Below are positions 15,447 to 23,221 of a stretch of DNA of 41,582 bases, piece after piece; within the stretch, counting starts at the first letter, position 1; the number at the start of each line of letters is the position of its first letter. The notes beneath the pieces were generated by a model, which saw nothing but the letters and a program-made list of their open reading frames with translations, was not told where the DNA came from and did not search any database. The stretch covers positions 1 through 41,582 of the forward strand of contig CAZFDT010000045.1 in assembly GCA_964518335.1 (NCBI GenBank), written 5' to 3'. Source of the stretch: CAZFDT01 sp964518335 (lineage in GTDB: Bacteria; Planctomycetota; Phycisphaerae; Phycisphaerales; Phycisphaeraceae). Both the position numbers and the translations under genes were made by a program.

Positions 15447-17405
15447 ATGAGCATGATGTCCCGCATCGCGGCCTTCAACACGAGAACGAGCAACCTCCTG
15501 ATGTCAGATCAGTTGCTCAACGTTCTGCGCAAGACGCAGCAGCAGTTGCTCACCGCGCAGGAGCAGCTCACCACGGGCAAGTCGCTCAACCGCCCCAGCG
15601 ACAAGCCGGGCAACGTCTCGGCGACGCTGCTGCTGCGCGAACTGCAGCGCAAGCGCGAGCAGACCGACATCAACCTCAAGCACTCGCTGTCATCGCTGGA
15701 CACCGCCGACGCGGCGCTGGGCGACGTGACCGAGGTGCTGCTGGAGGCCAAGGGCATCGCGCAGACTCAGATCGGCATCGGGTCCGACGCTGAGACGCGC
15801 AAGACCCAGGCCACTGTCGTCGATGGCCAGCTCCAGGCCCTGCTCACCATCGCCAACCGCCAGTACCAGGGCGTGAGCGTGTTCGGGGGCAACAACTCGG
15901 CGCTGCCCGGCGACGCCGTGTTCGAGGAGTTCCTCGGCGGCATCCGCTACAAGGGCACCACCACCAACCTCACCAACGACACGGGCGAACTGGCCAAGCA
16001 GCCGTTCGTCAGCAACGGCGTCCATGCCTTCGGCGCCCTGTCCACCCGGGTCAAGAGCGCCATCGACCTGGCCCCAATCGCCACCGCCTCGACGCGCATC
16101 GCCGATGTCGCCGGTGGCCAAGCCACCCCCGTGCGCCTGGGCTCGGTGCAGGTCGATGTCAACGGCACGCAGACCATCGTCGATCTGAAGACCGCCGACA
16201 CACTGGGCGATGTGGTCAGCCGCATCAACGCCGCGGTGCAGGCGATCGATCCGACGGCCGGCCTGGCGCTCAACGCCACCGGGTTCGAGCTGTCGGGCGG
16301 CGCCTCGACCGTGACCATCAGCGAGCTGGGCACCGGCCAGGTCGCCGCGGACCTGGGCATCAACCTCTCCGCGGGCGCGGGGACGACCGTGCCGGGGGCG
16401 GACCTCAATCCCAAGCTGACGCGGCTGACCGGCGTCGCCGACCTGGGCGTTGCAGTGGACCTCGCTCCCGGAAGCGGCCTGCTCATCACCCATGGCCAGA
16501 CCACCAAGGTCGCCGACTTCTCCTCCGCCCAGACTGTCGAGGACATGATCAACGTCATCGACCGCCTGAACCTGGGGCTGCGGCTGGAGATCAACGCCGC
16601 GGGCAACGGCCTGGACCTCATCAGCGAGGTCAGCGGCATCACGCTGTCGATCGGCGAGAACGGGGGCACGACCGCCGCCGACCTGGGTTTGCGCACCTAC
16701 GGCGCAGAAACTGCGCTGGCGGACTTCCGCAACGGCATCGGCGTGATCGCCAAGGAAGGCGAGAGCGACTTCGCCATCGAACTGCACGACGGGCGCTCGT
16801 TCGAGGTGAACCTCGACGGGTTGGCGACGGTGGGCGATGTGGTGGCGGCGGTCGAGGCCGCTGCAGTGGCCGCGGGCTTGACGATTCCCGGCGAATTCTC
16901 CGTGGAGTACGCCACGACGGGCAACGGGCTTGTGCTGACGGACAACACGGTCGGCGGCGGGGATTTCCGCGTGCGCCAGCTCAACGAGTCCCTCGCCGCC
17001 ACGCACCTGGGCATCGTCGGCAACGCCGAGGCGGGCAACACGATCACGGGCGGCGACAACGCCACGGTCCAGGTCGCCAGCGTCTTCACCGATCTGATCA
17101 ATCTTCGCAACGCGCTGCTGGGGGACGACCAGACTGGCATCACGATTGCTGGAGGGAACATCGAGGACGACCTGGACGCGGTCGCCCAGGCCCGTGCCGA
17201 GGTTGGCATCCAGGCCCGACGCGTTCAGGACAGTCAGAAGCGCAGCGAGAACCTCAACGTGACTGAACAGGCTTTATTGAGTGATCTGCAGGACGCCGAC
17301 GTAGCGGAAGTGATTACGCGGCTGGCGTTGCTGCAGACGCAGGTTCAGGCGGCGATGCAGGTCGGTTCGAGCCGACTGCAGCAGAGCCTGCTGGATTTTC
17401 TATGA
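15447..17405 (+). CDS. flgL: Hook-associated protein 3 FlgL with enlarged repeat domain
   Basis: A 652-residue second hook-filament junction protein, about twice the E. coli length (317). Flagellin-like ends are clear: residues 1-150 (MMSRIAAFNTRTSN, LTTGKSLNRPSDKPG) and 545-652 (LRNALLG, ending SSRLQQSLLDFL). Between them lie three related modules at about 232-306, 343-415 and 441-523. Each has a DL..A.T..DV...I segment and ends in AADLGI, AADLGL or ATHLGI, which looks like duplication of a surface domain. Start ATG 15447 or 15453/15456 cannot be separated. Confidence 0.9.
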   Translation: MSMMSRIAAFNTRTSNLLMSDQLLNVLRKTQQQLLTAQEQLTTGKSLNRPSDKPGNVSATLLLRELQRKREQTDINLKHSLSSLDTADAALGDVTEVLLEAKGIAQTQIGIGSDAETRKTQATVVDGQLQALLTIANRQYQGVSVFGGNNSALPGDAVFEEFLGGIRYKGTTTNLTNDTGELAKQPFVSNGVHAFGALSTRVKSAIDLAPIATASTRIADVAGGQATPVRLGSVQVDVNGTQTIVDLKTADTLGDVVSRINAAVQAIDPTAGLALNATGFELSGGASTVTISELGTGQVAADLGINLSAGAGTTVPGADLNPKLTRLTGVADLGVAVDLAPGSGLLITHGQTTKVADFSSAQTVEDMINVIDRLNLGLRLEINAAGNGLDLISEVSGITLSIGENGGTTAADLGLRTYGAETALADFRNGIGVIAKEGESDFAIELHDGRSFEVNLDGLATVGDVVAAVEAAAVAAGLTIPGEFSVEYATTGNGLVLTDNTVGGGDFRVRQLNESLAATHLGIVGNAEAGNTITGGDNATVQVASVFTDLINLRNALLGDDQTGITIAGGNIEDDLDAVAQARAEVGIQARRVQDSQKRSENLNVTEQALLSDLQDADVAEVITRLALLQTQVQAAMQVGSSRLQQSLLDFL

Positions 17406-17414
17406 GGCGACGAA

Positions 17415-17434
17415 CTTGCGCCACGAAGCGCAAG
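17415..17434 (+). terminator. Hairpin after flgL
   Basis: CTTGCGC and GCGCAAG form a 7-bp stem with loop CACGAA, 10 nt after the flgL stop. It has no T-tract, so it is at most a weak terminator or an mRNA end-protecting fold. Confidence 0.4.
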
Positions 17435-17508
17435 CGATGCGCGGCGGAGCGATGCACGGCCAATCGCCCGCACGCAGGATACAAGGCAGGACGCCACTTT
17501 CGGGGGCG

Positions 17509-17527
17509 CCCGCTCCGGATGAGCGGG
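17509..17527 (+). promoter_or_regulatory. Hairpin with GGA loop in the fliW leader, possible CsrA site
   Basis: CCCGCTC and GAGCGGG pair perfectly around the loop CGGAT, 38 nt ahead of fliW. Downstream, CAGGATG appears twice (17533-17539 and 17562-17568, the second overlapping the fliW ATG); this equals the core of the CsrA consensus. Together they suggest CsrA control of fliW translation. Confidence 0.4.
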
Positions 17528-17565
17528 ACTGCCAGGATGCACGGCCGCATGAAGGAAGCAGCAGG

Positions 17566-18012
17566 ATGCTGATTCAAACCTCACGTTTCGGACCCGTGGA
17601 GATCGACGACAGTCGCATCATCACGTTCGCCAAGGGCCTGCTCGGGTTCCCCGGGCACAAGCGGTTCGTGCTGATCGAGCCGGGCAAGGACAGCTACTTC
17701 TGGTGGCTGCAGTCGGTGGAGACGGCGGACCTGGCGTTCGTCGTGACCGACCCGAGCCTGTTTGTCTCGACCTATCGCGTGCCGATCCGTCCCGAGCAGA
17801 TGGAAGAGCTGGGGATGAACGGGCTCGAGGACGCGCAGGTGTTCGTGATCGTGAACAAGCACGACCAGGTGCTCACGGGCAACCTGCAGGGCCCGCTGAT
17901 TGTGAACGTGCGCGACCGCATGGGCGAGCAGCTCGTGCTGGCCGATCGCAAGTTCTCGACGCGCGTTCCGCTGGTGGAGCTGGGTTCGGCGGTGCAGGCG
18001 CAGAGCGCCTGA
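17566..18012 (+). CDS. fliW: Flagellar assembly factor FliW
   Basis: A 148-residue FliW. In Bacillus, FliW binds flagellin; when flagellin is exported, free FliW binds and blocks CsrA and so restores flagellin translation. The protein shows the family pattern GPVEIDDSRIITFAKGLLGFPG, FWWLQSVETADLAFVV and the C-terminal LQGPLIVNVRDRMGEQLVL. The start at ATG 17566 (MLIQTSRFG) has AAGGA about 10 nt upstream; the open frame before it is not family-like. Its place between flgL and csrA is the classical arrangement. Confidence 0.95.
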   Translation: MLIQTSRFGPVEIDDSRIITFAKGLLGFPGHKRFVLIEPGKDSYFWWLQSVETADLAFVVTDPSLFVSTYRVPIRPEQMEELGMNGLEDAQVFVIVNKHDQVLTGNLQGPLIVNVRDRMGEQLVLADRKFSTRVPLVELGSAVQAQSA

Positions 18013-18066
18013 TCGCCGTGCGAAGACGTTGGTTGTGCAGAGGATCTTGACAGCGACGTGACGACA

Positions 18067-18092
18067 GGCAGACCGGCTTAAGCGGGTCTGCC
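18067..18092 (+). promoter_or_regulatory. Inverted repeat in the fliW-csrA gap, carrying a shared 12-mer
   Basis: GGCAGACC (18067-18074) and GGTCTGCC (18085-18092) form an 8-bp stem with the self-complementary GCTTAAGC inside. Its right half, AGCGGGTCTGCC (18081-18092), recurs exactly at 18540-18551 ahead of flagellin. The two copies end 66 and 75 nt before the csrA and flagellin start codons. Confidence 0.5.
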
Positions 18093-18094
18093 GC

Positions 18095-18151
18095 CACGGA
18101 CCGCTGAGAACAACGGGTCGCACGGAAGCGAACCCGGATACACGGAAGGAG
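18095..18151 (+). promoter_or_regulatory. csrA leader with three CACGGA sites
   Basis: CACGGA occurs at 18095, 18121 and 18141. The last is TACACGGAAG, close to the CsrA consensus (RUACARGGAUGU), and sits next to the AAGGAG Shine-Dalgarno (18146-18151). CsrA autoregulation through this leader is a reasonable inference. Confidence 0.45.
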
Positions 18152-18158
18152 CCGACGA

Positions 18159-18488
18159 ATGCTGGTGCTATCCCGGCAACGCGACGAAACGATCATGATC
18201 GGCGACGAGGTGGAGATCACCGTCGTCGATATCCGGGGGGACAAGGTGCGACTGGGCATCAACGCCCCGCGCCATGTGCAGGTGCATCGCAAGGAAGTGT
18301 ACGAGGCGATCAAGCGGGAAAATGCGGCGGCGGCGAATGTGCAGGTGGACGATCTGCACGCGGCGTCGTCGGCGATCAAGCCGCAGGCCACGCCCAACCC
18401 CGGCGTGCCCATTGCCCGACTCGACACCCCGCGCGACGACAACGGACGCAACCACAACCCCCGCGGAGGTCACGGCCGCCGCGACTGA
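18159..18488 (+). CDS. csrA: Translational regulator CsrA with C-terminal extension
   Basis: A 109-residue CsrA. It is an RNA-binding dimer that covers GGA sites near ribosome binding sites. Core residues 1-55 are canonical, with Leu4 (MLVLSRQRDE), IGDEVEITVVDIRGDKVRLG and Arg44 in HVQVHRKEVYEAI, the RNA contacts known from E. coli. After about residue 60 there is a tail of roughly 45 residues, Pro/Asn/Gly/Arg/His-rich, not present in E. coli (61) or B. subtilis (74) CsrA. AAGGAG precedes ATG 18159. It lies between fliW and flagellin. Confidence 0.95.
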   Translation: MLVLSRQRDETIMIGDEVEITVVDIRGDKVRLGINAPRHVQVHRKEVYEAIKRENAAAANVQVDDLHAASSAIKPQATPNPGVPIARLDTPRDDNGRNHNPRGGHGRRD

Positions 18489-18602
18489 GACCAGGAGTAC
18501 CCTCGCCGGGCGCCGCCGGCCGCCGATGCGGCCAATGACAGCGGGTCTGCCCCACTCGCACCGCCGCACGACGCGGCAACGGTCCCCACGACCGACACCA
18601 CC

Positions 18603-18622
18603 GACAATCACGGAGGATTGTC
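18603..18622 (+). promoter_or_regulatory. Flagellin leader hairpin presenting the Shine-Dalgarno GGA, probable CsrA operator
   Basis: GACAAT (18603-18608) and ATTGTC (18617-18622) form a perfect 6-bp stem with loop CACGGAGG. The loop contains both the ribosome binding site GGAGG (18612-18616) and the GGA that CsrA recognises. ATG follows at 18627. This mirrors the hag leader site of B. subtilis, where CsrA binding blocks the ribosome. Confidence 0.75.
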
Positions 18623-18626
18623 AACA

Positions 18627-20075
18627 ATGTCACGCATCAACACCAACATCTCGTCGATCATCGCCCAGAACAACCTGGCCAAGTCCAACACGGACCTGTC
18701 CACCAGCCTCCGCCGTCTGTCCACCGGCCTGCGCATCAGCCGTGGCGCCGACGACCCCGCCGGGCTGATCGTCTCCGAACGTCTGCGCACCGAGATCAGC
18801 GGCGTGGAGAAGTCCATCTCCAACGTCGAACGCGCCAGCTCGGTCATCGCCACCACCGAGGCCGCACTCCAGGAGATCAACACCCTCCTGACCTCCATCA
18901 AGGGCCTCATCATCGAGTCGGCCAACACCGGCGCCTTCAGCCCCGAGGAAATCCAGGCCAACCAGCTCCAGATCGACTCGGCCATCGACTCGATCACCCG
19001 CATCAGCAACACCACCAGCTTCGCCGGCCTGCAACTGCTCAACGGCTCGCTCGACTACATCACCAGCGGCGTCGCCGCCTCGGCGATCAGCGACATCAGC
19101 ATCTTCGGCGCCAACTTCGGGCTCGAATCGTCCATCCCCGTCAGCGTCGAGGTCCTCGCTTCCGCCGAGCACGCACAGCTCTTCCTCTCCAGCACGCTGG
19201 GCACGCCCGCGCTGCTGAGCAACGTTACCATCGAGGTGCGCGGCCTCAACGGCGTCGAGGTCTTCCAGCTCACCAGCGGCCAGACCTACACCTCCGTCGC
19301 CCAGGCTATCAACCGCAGCAAGGACGTCACCGGCGTCTCCGCCACCGTCAGCGGCGCCAACCTCATCTTCAGCAGCGTCGCCTTCGGTTCCAATGCCTTC
19401 GTCAGCGTGCAGAAGATCCCCGGCCAGACCGGCGGCGACTCCTTCGTCACTCTCAATGCCCCCGCCGGCACCGAGGCGCTCCGCGACACCGGCGAGGACG
19501 TGCTGGCCCTCATCAACGGCAGCCTCGCCATCGGCGACGGCACCAAGGTCGGCCTGCGCTCCAGCGCCCTACAGATCGAGCTTAACCTCACCGCCGACGC
19601 CGCCACCAACCTCGCCACGCACAATTTCTCCATCAACGGCGGCGGCGCGCTCTACCAGATCGGCCAGAAAGTCAGCACCAATCAACAGGTCAACTTCGGC
19701 ATCCCCTCCGTCGCCGCGTCCCGACTGGGCAACGCCGTCGCAGGTTTCCTCAGCTCCGTCAAGACCGGCGGCGACAACTCCCTCATCGCCGGCAAGGCAC
19801 GCGAGGCCTCCGATATCCTCGACGCCTCCATCGACATGGTCACGCAGCTTCGCGGACGACTGGGCGCCTTCGAGCGCAATACGCTGCAGACCACACTCCG
19901 CAGCCAGCAGATCGCCCTGGAGAACCTCACCGCCAGCGAGAGCCAGATCCGCGACACCGACTTCGCCAAGGAGACGGCCAACCTGACGCGAGCCCAGGTG
20001 CTCGTCCAGGCTGGCACGTCCACGCTGGCCATCGCCAACTCCACGGCCCAGTCTGTGCTGCAGTTGCTCGGTTGA
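18627..20075 (+). CDS. fliC: Flagellin
   Basis: A 482-residue filament subunit without Cys. N-terminal D0/D1: MSRINTNISSIIAQNNL, LRRLSTGLRISRGADDPAGL, and the D1 helix ending SFAGLQLLNGS. The C-terminal D1/D0 has LGAFERNTLQTTLRSQQIAL, SQIRDTDFAKETANLTRAQVL and ends QSVLQLLG. The middle holds a flagellin-IN-like module (VRGLNGVEVFQLTSGQTY). ATG 18627 is preferred over an in-frame TTG 9 nt upstream because GGAGG is 10 nt before it. Codons are strongly C-ending. FliW and CsrA upstream and the leader hairpin indicate translational control. Confidence 0.95.
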   Translation: MSRINTNISSIIAQNNLAKSNTDLSTSLRRLSTGLRISRGADDPAGLIVSERLRTEISGVEKSISNVERASSVIATTEAALQEINTLLTSIKGLIIESANTGAFSPEEIQANQLQIDSAIDSITRISNTTSFAGLQLLNGSLDYITSGVAASAISDISIFGANFGLESSIPVSVEVLASAEHAQLFLSSTLGTPALLSNVTIEVRGLNGVEVFQLTSGQTYTSVAQAINRSKDVTGVSATVSGANLIFSSVAFGSNAFVSVQKIPGQTGGDSFVTLNAPAGTEALRDTGEDVLALINGSLAIGDGTKVGLRSSALQIELNLTADAATNLATHNFSINGGGALYQIGQKVSTNQQVNFGIPSVAASRLGNAVAGFLSSVKTGGDNSLIAGKAREASDILDASIDMVTQLRGRLGAFERNTLQTTLRSQQIALENLTASESQIRDTDFAKETANLTRAQVLVQAGTSTLAIANSTAQSVLQLLG

Positions 20076-20101
20076 TCCGCCTGATTCCTGACGTGCTTGG
20101 C

Positions 20102-20137
20102 GAAGCCCTCGGACGACGGTCCGTGGGCTTCTTTCTT
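20102..20137 (+). terminator. Intrinsic terminator of the flagellin gene
   Basis: GAAGCCC-t-CGGAC pairs with GTCCG-t-GGGCTTC (20102-20131) and is followed by TTTCTT. It is the only hairpin with a T-rich tail in the flagellar block and marks its end. Confidence 0.85.
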
Positions 20138-20148
20138 GTCCGATCGCA

Positions 20149-20937
20149 TCACGTCTGGCGGCTGCGCCGATACGCCGCGGGCGACACGCCACTGATCTGC
20201 TTGAACTGCCGGGTGAAATAGAACACGTCCTGATAGCCCAGTCGGTCGGCGATCTGCTTGATGGGCGCGTCGGTCTCGCCGACCTGCCGCCTCGCCTCGG
20301 CGATGCGACACTCCAGGCGATAGGCGTGCATGGCGTGACCGGTGGCGGCGCGGAAGCGGCGACGCAGCGTCGTCAGCGCCATGCCCAGAGACGAGGCCAG
20401 CTCGGTGTAGTCCGGCTCGCGCGACAGGTCCGCCAGGGCGCTCATCACCGCGTCGAGCCACGCCGGCCGATCCGGCGCCGCCGCGCGACGCTTCTCGGCG
20501 CGCTCCAGCAGGATGCGCTCCAGCAGGTTGATGGCGCGCAGACGCGACCATCGCCCCGGCCGCAGCGCCAGACCGATCATGCGGTCGAAGCTGTCGCGGA
20601 GGTCGGTCAGGTCCACTGCAGCAACCGATTCGGGCCGCCGCAGCCACAGCCCCGTGGCCTCCCATTCGGCGACCCGCGGCCCGGTGAACGCCAGGTAGCG
20701 GTGCTCCCACGCCCGGCCGCGAGGCCATTCGTGAAATCGGATCCACGGCCCGGGATGGCACGGCCACAGCCACGCGCCGCGCAGCTCGTGACGCGCGTCG
20801 TCGTAGAACAGCTCGATGCCGCCGCGCACCATGAACTGCAGCGTGTGATAGTCGAACCGCTTATCGACCGTGGCGATGCAGCGGGGCGTGTGGTTGCCGT
20901 GAAGAAACGTCAGATCGTCGCGCATGGGTGATTGCAT
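20149..20937 (-). CDS. AraC-family transcriptional regulator
   Basis: A 262-residue DNA-binding regulator. The N-terminal half (about 1-150) has the beta-rich, cupin-like sensing pattern (HTLQFMVRGGIELFYDD, WIRFHEWP). The C-terminal half has two AraC helix-turn-helix units: YTELASSLGMALTTLRRRF and the signature IKQIADRLGYQDVFYFTRQFKQISGVSPAAYR. The effector is unknown. It is divergent from the PhyH/URO-D-like gene pair, which are its likely targets. Start ATG 20937 or 20925; neither has a clear Shine-Dalgarno. Confidence 0.9.
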   Translation of the reverse strand: MQSPMRDDLTFLHGNHTPRCIATVDKRFDYHTLQFMVRGGIELFYDDARHELRGAWLWPCHPGPWIRFHEWPRGRAWEHRYLAFTGPRVAEWEATGLWLRRPESVAAVDLTDLRDSFDRMIGLALRPGRWSRLRAINLLERILLERAEKRRAAAPDRPAWLDAVMSALADLSREPDYTELASSLGMALTTLRRRFRAATGHAMHAYRLECRIAEARRQVGETDAPIKQIADRLGYQDVFYFTRQFKQISGVSPAAYRRSRQT

Positions 20938-20944
20938 TATGCAA
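20932..20944. promoter_or_regulatory. Palindrome at the AraC gene start
   Basis: TTGCAT-T-ATGCAA is a perfect 6-1-6 inverted repeat overlapping the first codon of the AraC gene and facing the divergent PhyH gene. It could be an operator, but AraC proteins often prefer direct repeats, so this is tentative. Confidence 0.35.
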
Positions 20945-21039
20945 AGAACAGGTTAGCGCGTCCATAGGCGGCGAGGCGTCTGTCGGGCATAATACCGCCA
21001 TCGAACGGAATCATACCATGAAACGAACGGAGAATCACG

Positions 21040-21825
21040 ATGCCTGCAGTCGAATCCGCACCAGTAGTGACGCCGATGGCCCTGACCGACAGCGAAGTCC
21101 GATTCTACAAAGAGGAGGGCTACCTGTGTCTGCCGGGGCTTGTCGCGGCCGAGGCTGTGGCGGGCCTGCGCGAGGAGGTGATGACGGTGCTGGAGGCCAA
21201 CGGCGTGCCGCGTGCGTCGCTGGGGCGTGCGACGGGCGCTGCCGACAAGCTGCGGCAGTGCTCGCAATACCTGGCGGGCTCGCTGCTGGATGAGCTGATC
21301 AACGGCGAGGCGACGATGGCGGTGGCATCGCGGCTGATCGGCGGCCGGGCCGTGCGCTACCTGCCCTTCACCGCCGTGAAAGCCGGCGGCGGCGGCGGAA
21401 CCTTCCACTTCCACCAGGACAACAACTACACCAACCACGACCCGGCGATGGGCTCGATCAACATCTGGGTCTCGCTGGTGGACATGACGCCGGACAATGG
21501 CTGCCTTCAGGTCGTGCCGCGCTCGCACCTGCAGGGACAACTGTCATCGCGCAACAGCGACGACGGCGACACCCATCAGCAGATCGACGTGGACCCGCTG
21601 CAGTGCCTGCCCATCCGCATGCGCGCCGGCGACGCCGTGGCGTTCACCCGATGGACCGTCCACGGCTCGGGCCCCAACGTCACCGACCAGCCGCGCGTGG
21701 CCTACGCGCTGCAGTACCACCGCGACGACGTGCGCTGGCTCGACAAGGAGACGAACCAGTGGAAGCTGCTGATCGATACGCCGCGGTTCGGCACGCCGCC
21801 CGTGGCGAAGCTGGGCCCACAGTGA
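21040..21825 (+). CDS. Phytanoyl-CoA dioxygenase (PhyH) family protein
   Basis: A 261-residue Fe(II)/2-oxoglutarate-type dioxygenase. The iron triad is visible: His125 and Asp127 in FHFHQDNN, and His208 in WTVHGSGPN; Arg219 (QPRVAYALQYH) is the expected 2-oxoglutarate contact. The N-terminus FYKEEGYLCLPGL is typical. Bacterial members hydroxylate varied small molecules, so the substrate cannot be named. GGAG lies about 8 nt ahead of ATG 21040. The gene is followed after 58 nt by the URO-D-like gene and is divergent from the AraC regulator. Confidence 0.9.
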   Translation: MPAVESAPVVTPMALTDSEVRFYKEEGYLCLPGLVAAEAVAGLREEVMTVLEANGVPRASLGRATGAADKLRQCSQYLAGSLLDELINGEATMAVASRLIGGRAVRYLPFTAVKAGGGGGTFHFHQDNNYTNHDPAMGSINIWVSLVDMTPDNGCLQVVPRSHLQGQLSSRNSDDGDTHQQIDVDPLQCLPIRMRAGDAVAFTRWTVHGSGPNVTDQPRVAYALQYHRDDVRWLDKETNQWKLLIDTPRFGTPPVAKLGPQ

Positions 21826-21883
21826 TCGCGGAACCGAACGGCATGGAGCACCACACCCCTTGGGGGGACGATGATGTCAGGAC

Positions 21884-22927
21884 ATGAACACACTCCTGTC
21901 GCGTTGTCTGGACGACCTGGCCGCGCGGATCGATGAAGCCGAGGAGGCTCGGCTGCACGAGGCGTGGCGCGGGTTTCTCGACGGCGAGCTGAGCACCGGC
22001 ACGTTCTCGCCGCCGCGACGCACGCCCCGGCCGCCACGTTGCCACTGGCCCACGGTGACGATCAACCAGGCGCTGCGCGACCCCGAGGCGATGCTGCTGA
22101 ACCAGTTCGGCGCGGCGTCGAAGGTGCTGGCCAACGGCGGCGCCAGTGTCCTCAACGTGCGCTGCAACTACGGCGTGTCCATCATGACCAGCCAACTCGG
22201 CTGCGAAGTGGTCGAAATGAGCGACGAGCAGGGCGATCTGCCCACGACCCAGCCGCTGGCGGGGGAGGCGGCGATTCGTGATGCAGTGGACCGAGGCGTG
22301 CCCGACCTGCGCAGCGGACAGGGCGGCGACGTGTTCGACACCGCCGAGCGGTTCCTCGATGTGCTGGCACGCTGGCCGGTGCTGGGACGGTGGGTGCAGC
22401 TCTATCACCCCGACGCGCAGGGGCCGATGGACAACGCGGAGCTTGCCTGGGGCAGCGACATTTTCCTGGCGTTCTACGATCAGCCCGAACTGGTCCATGC
22501 CTTCCTCGAGCTGATGACCGAGCACTACCTGGCGTTCATGCGCAAGTGGTTCACCCTGGCGCCGCCGCGAGGCGATCACTCATGCCACTGGGGCATGATG
22601 CTCAAGGGCCAGGTGCTGCTGCGCGACGACTCGCTGATGAATCTGCCGCCACAGATTTACGTCGATTTCATTCGCGACCGCGAGGCCCGCTGCCTGCGCG
22701 AGCTGGGCGGCGGGGCGATCCACTTCTGCGGCCGGGGCGACCACTTCATCGAGGCGATGGCACAGATGCCGGACCTGACCGCAGTGAATCTGAGCCAGCC
22801 CCACCTCAATGATATGGACACGATCCTTCGCCACACGATCGATCGCGGCCTGACGATCATCGGCCTCGATGGCCAGTGGGTCGCGCAGTCGCCACGCGAC
22901 ATGCACGGCCGGGTGCATGCCAACTGA
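21884..22927 (+). CDS. Uroporphyrinogen decarboxylase-superfamily protein
   Basis: A 347-residue protein of the URO-D-like group. The HFCG motif (GAIHFCGRGDHFIEAM), just before LTAVNLSQPHLN, corresponds to the HxCG zinc-binding position of URO-D-type methyltransferases. PELVHAFLELMTEHYLAFM is also family-like. True heme-pathway HemE features are not seen, so this is more likely a catabolic methyltransferase or enzyme of unknown substrate. It is probably co-transcribed with the PhyH gene. No corrinoid protein is encoded nearby. Confidence 0.8.
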   Translation: MNTLLSRCLDDLAARIDEAEEARLHEAWRGFLDGELSTGTFSPPRRTPRPPRCHWPTVTINQALRDPEAMLLNQFGAASKVLANGGASVLNVRCNYGVSIMTSQLGCEVVEMSDEQGDLPTTQPLAGEAAIRDAVDRGVPDLRSGQGGDVFDTAERFLDVLARWPVLGRWVQLYHPDAQGPMDNAELAWGSDIFLAFYDQPELVHAFLELMTEHYLAFMRKWFTLAPPRGDHSCHWGMMLKGQVLLRDDSLMNLPPQIYVDFIRDREARCLRELGGGAIHFCGRGDHFIEAMAQMPDLTAVNLSQPHLNDMDTILRHTIDRGLTIIGLDGQWVAQSPRDMHGRVHAN

Positions 22928-23071
22928 CGCCACATCATCTGCGGCACTGCGCGTTGGATCGCAGCAGGACAGCATGGGCGCGATAGGGTCGTGCCATGGA
23001 ACCATTTTCTGAGAAGTGACTTATTGGGACCCTTGGGACGGTGAAGGCAGGGTTTTCAGAACGCTGCACAG

Positions 23072-23093
23072 GACAGGTCAGTCTTGACCTGTC
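23072..23093. promoter_or_regulatory. 9-bp inverted repeat, operator or terminator stem
   Basis: GACAGGTCA and TGACCTGTC pair perfectly around GTCT. With no T-tract it fits an operator as well as a stem-loop ending the URO-D-like transcript. It lies about 130 nt ahead of the TATAAT box. Confidence 0.45.
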
Positions 23094-23221
23094 GGATGGC
23101 GGGTGACGGAGGTGGCGGTGGGGGGAATGTGCAGGTTTTGCGGGGGGGAGCCGATGGTAGAGGGGTGCGCATGGGGGGTGGGGTTGGAGTGCGCCCTGGC
23201 GCTGGTCGATAGTGTAGTCCG

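Noticed and set aside
18522..18529. GCCGATGC as a sigma-28 -10 ahead of flagellin
   Set aside because: There is no TAAA-type -35 at the right distance, and only 6 of 8 bases match.
18580..18594. CGGTC/GACCG hairpin as a second CsrA site ahead of flagellin
   Set aside because: The loop (CCCAC) contains no GGA.
21884..22927. HemE of heme synthesis
   Set aside because: The HFCG zinc-type motif and missing HemE N-terminal signature point to the URO-D-like methyltransferase group instead.
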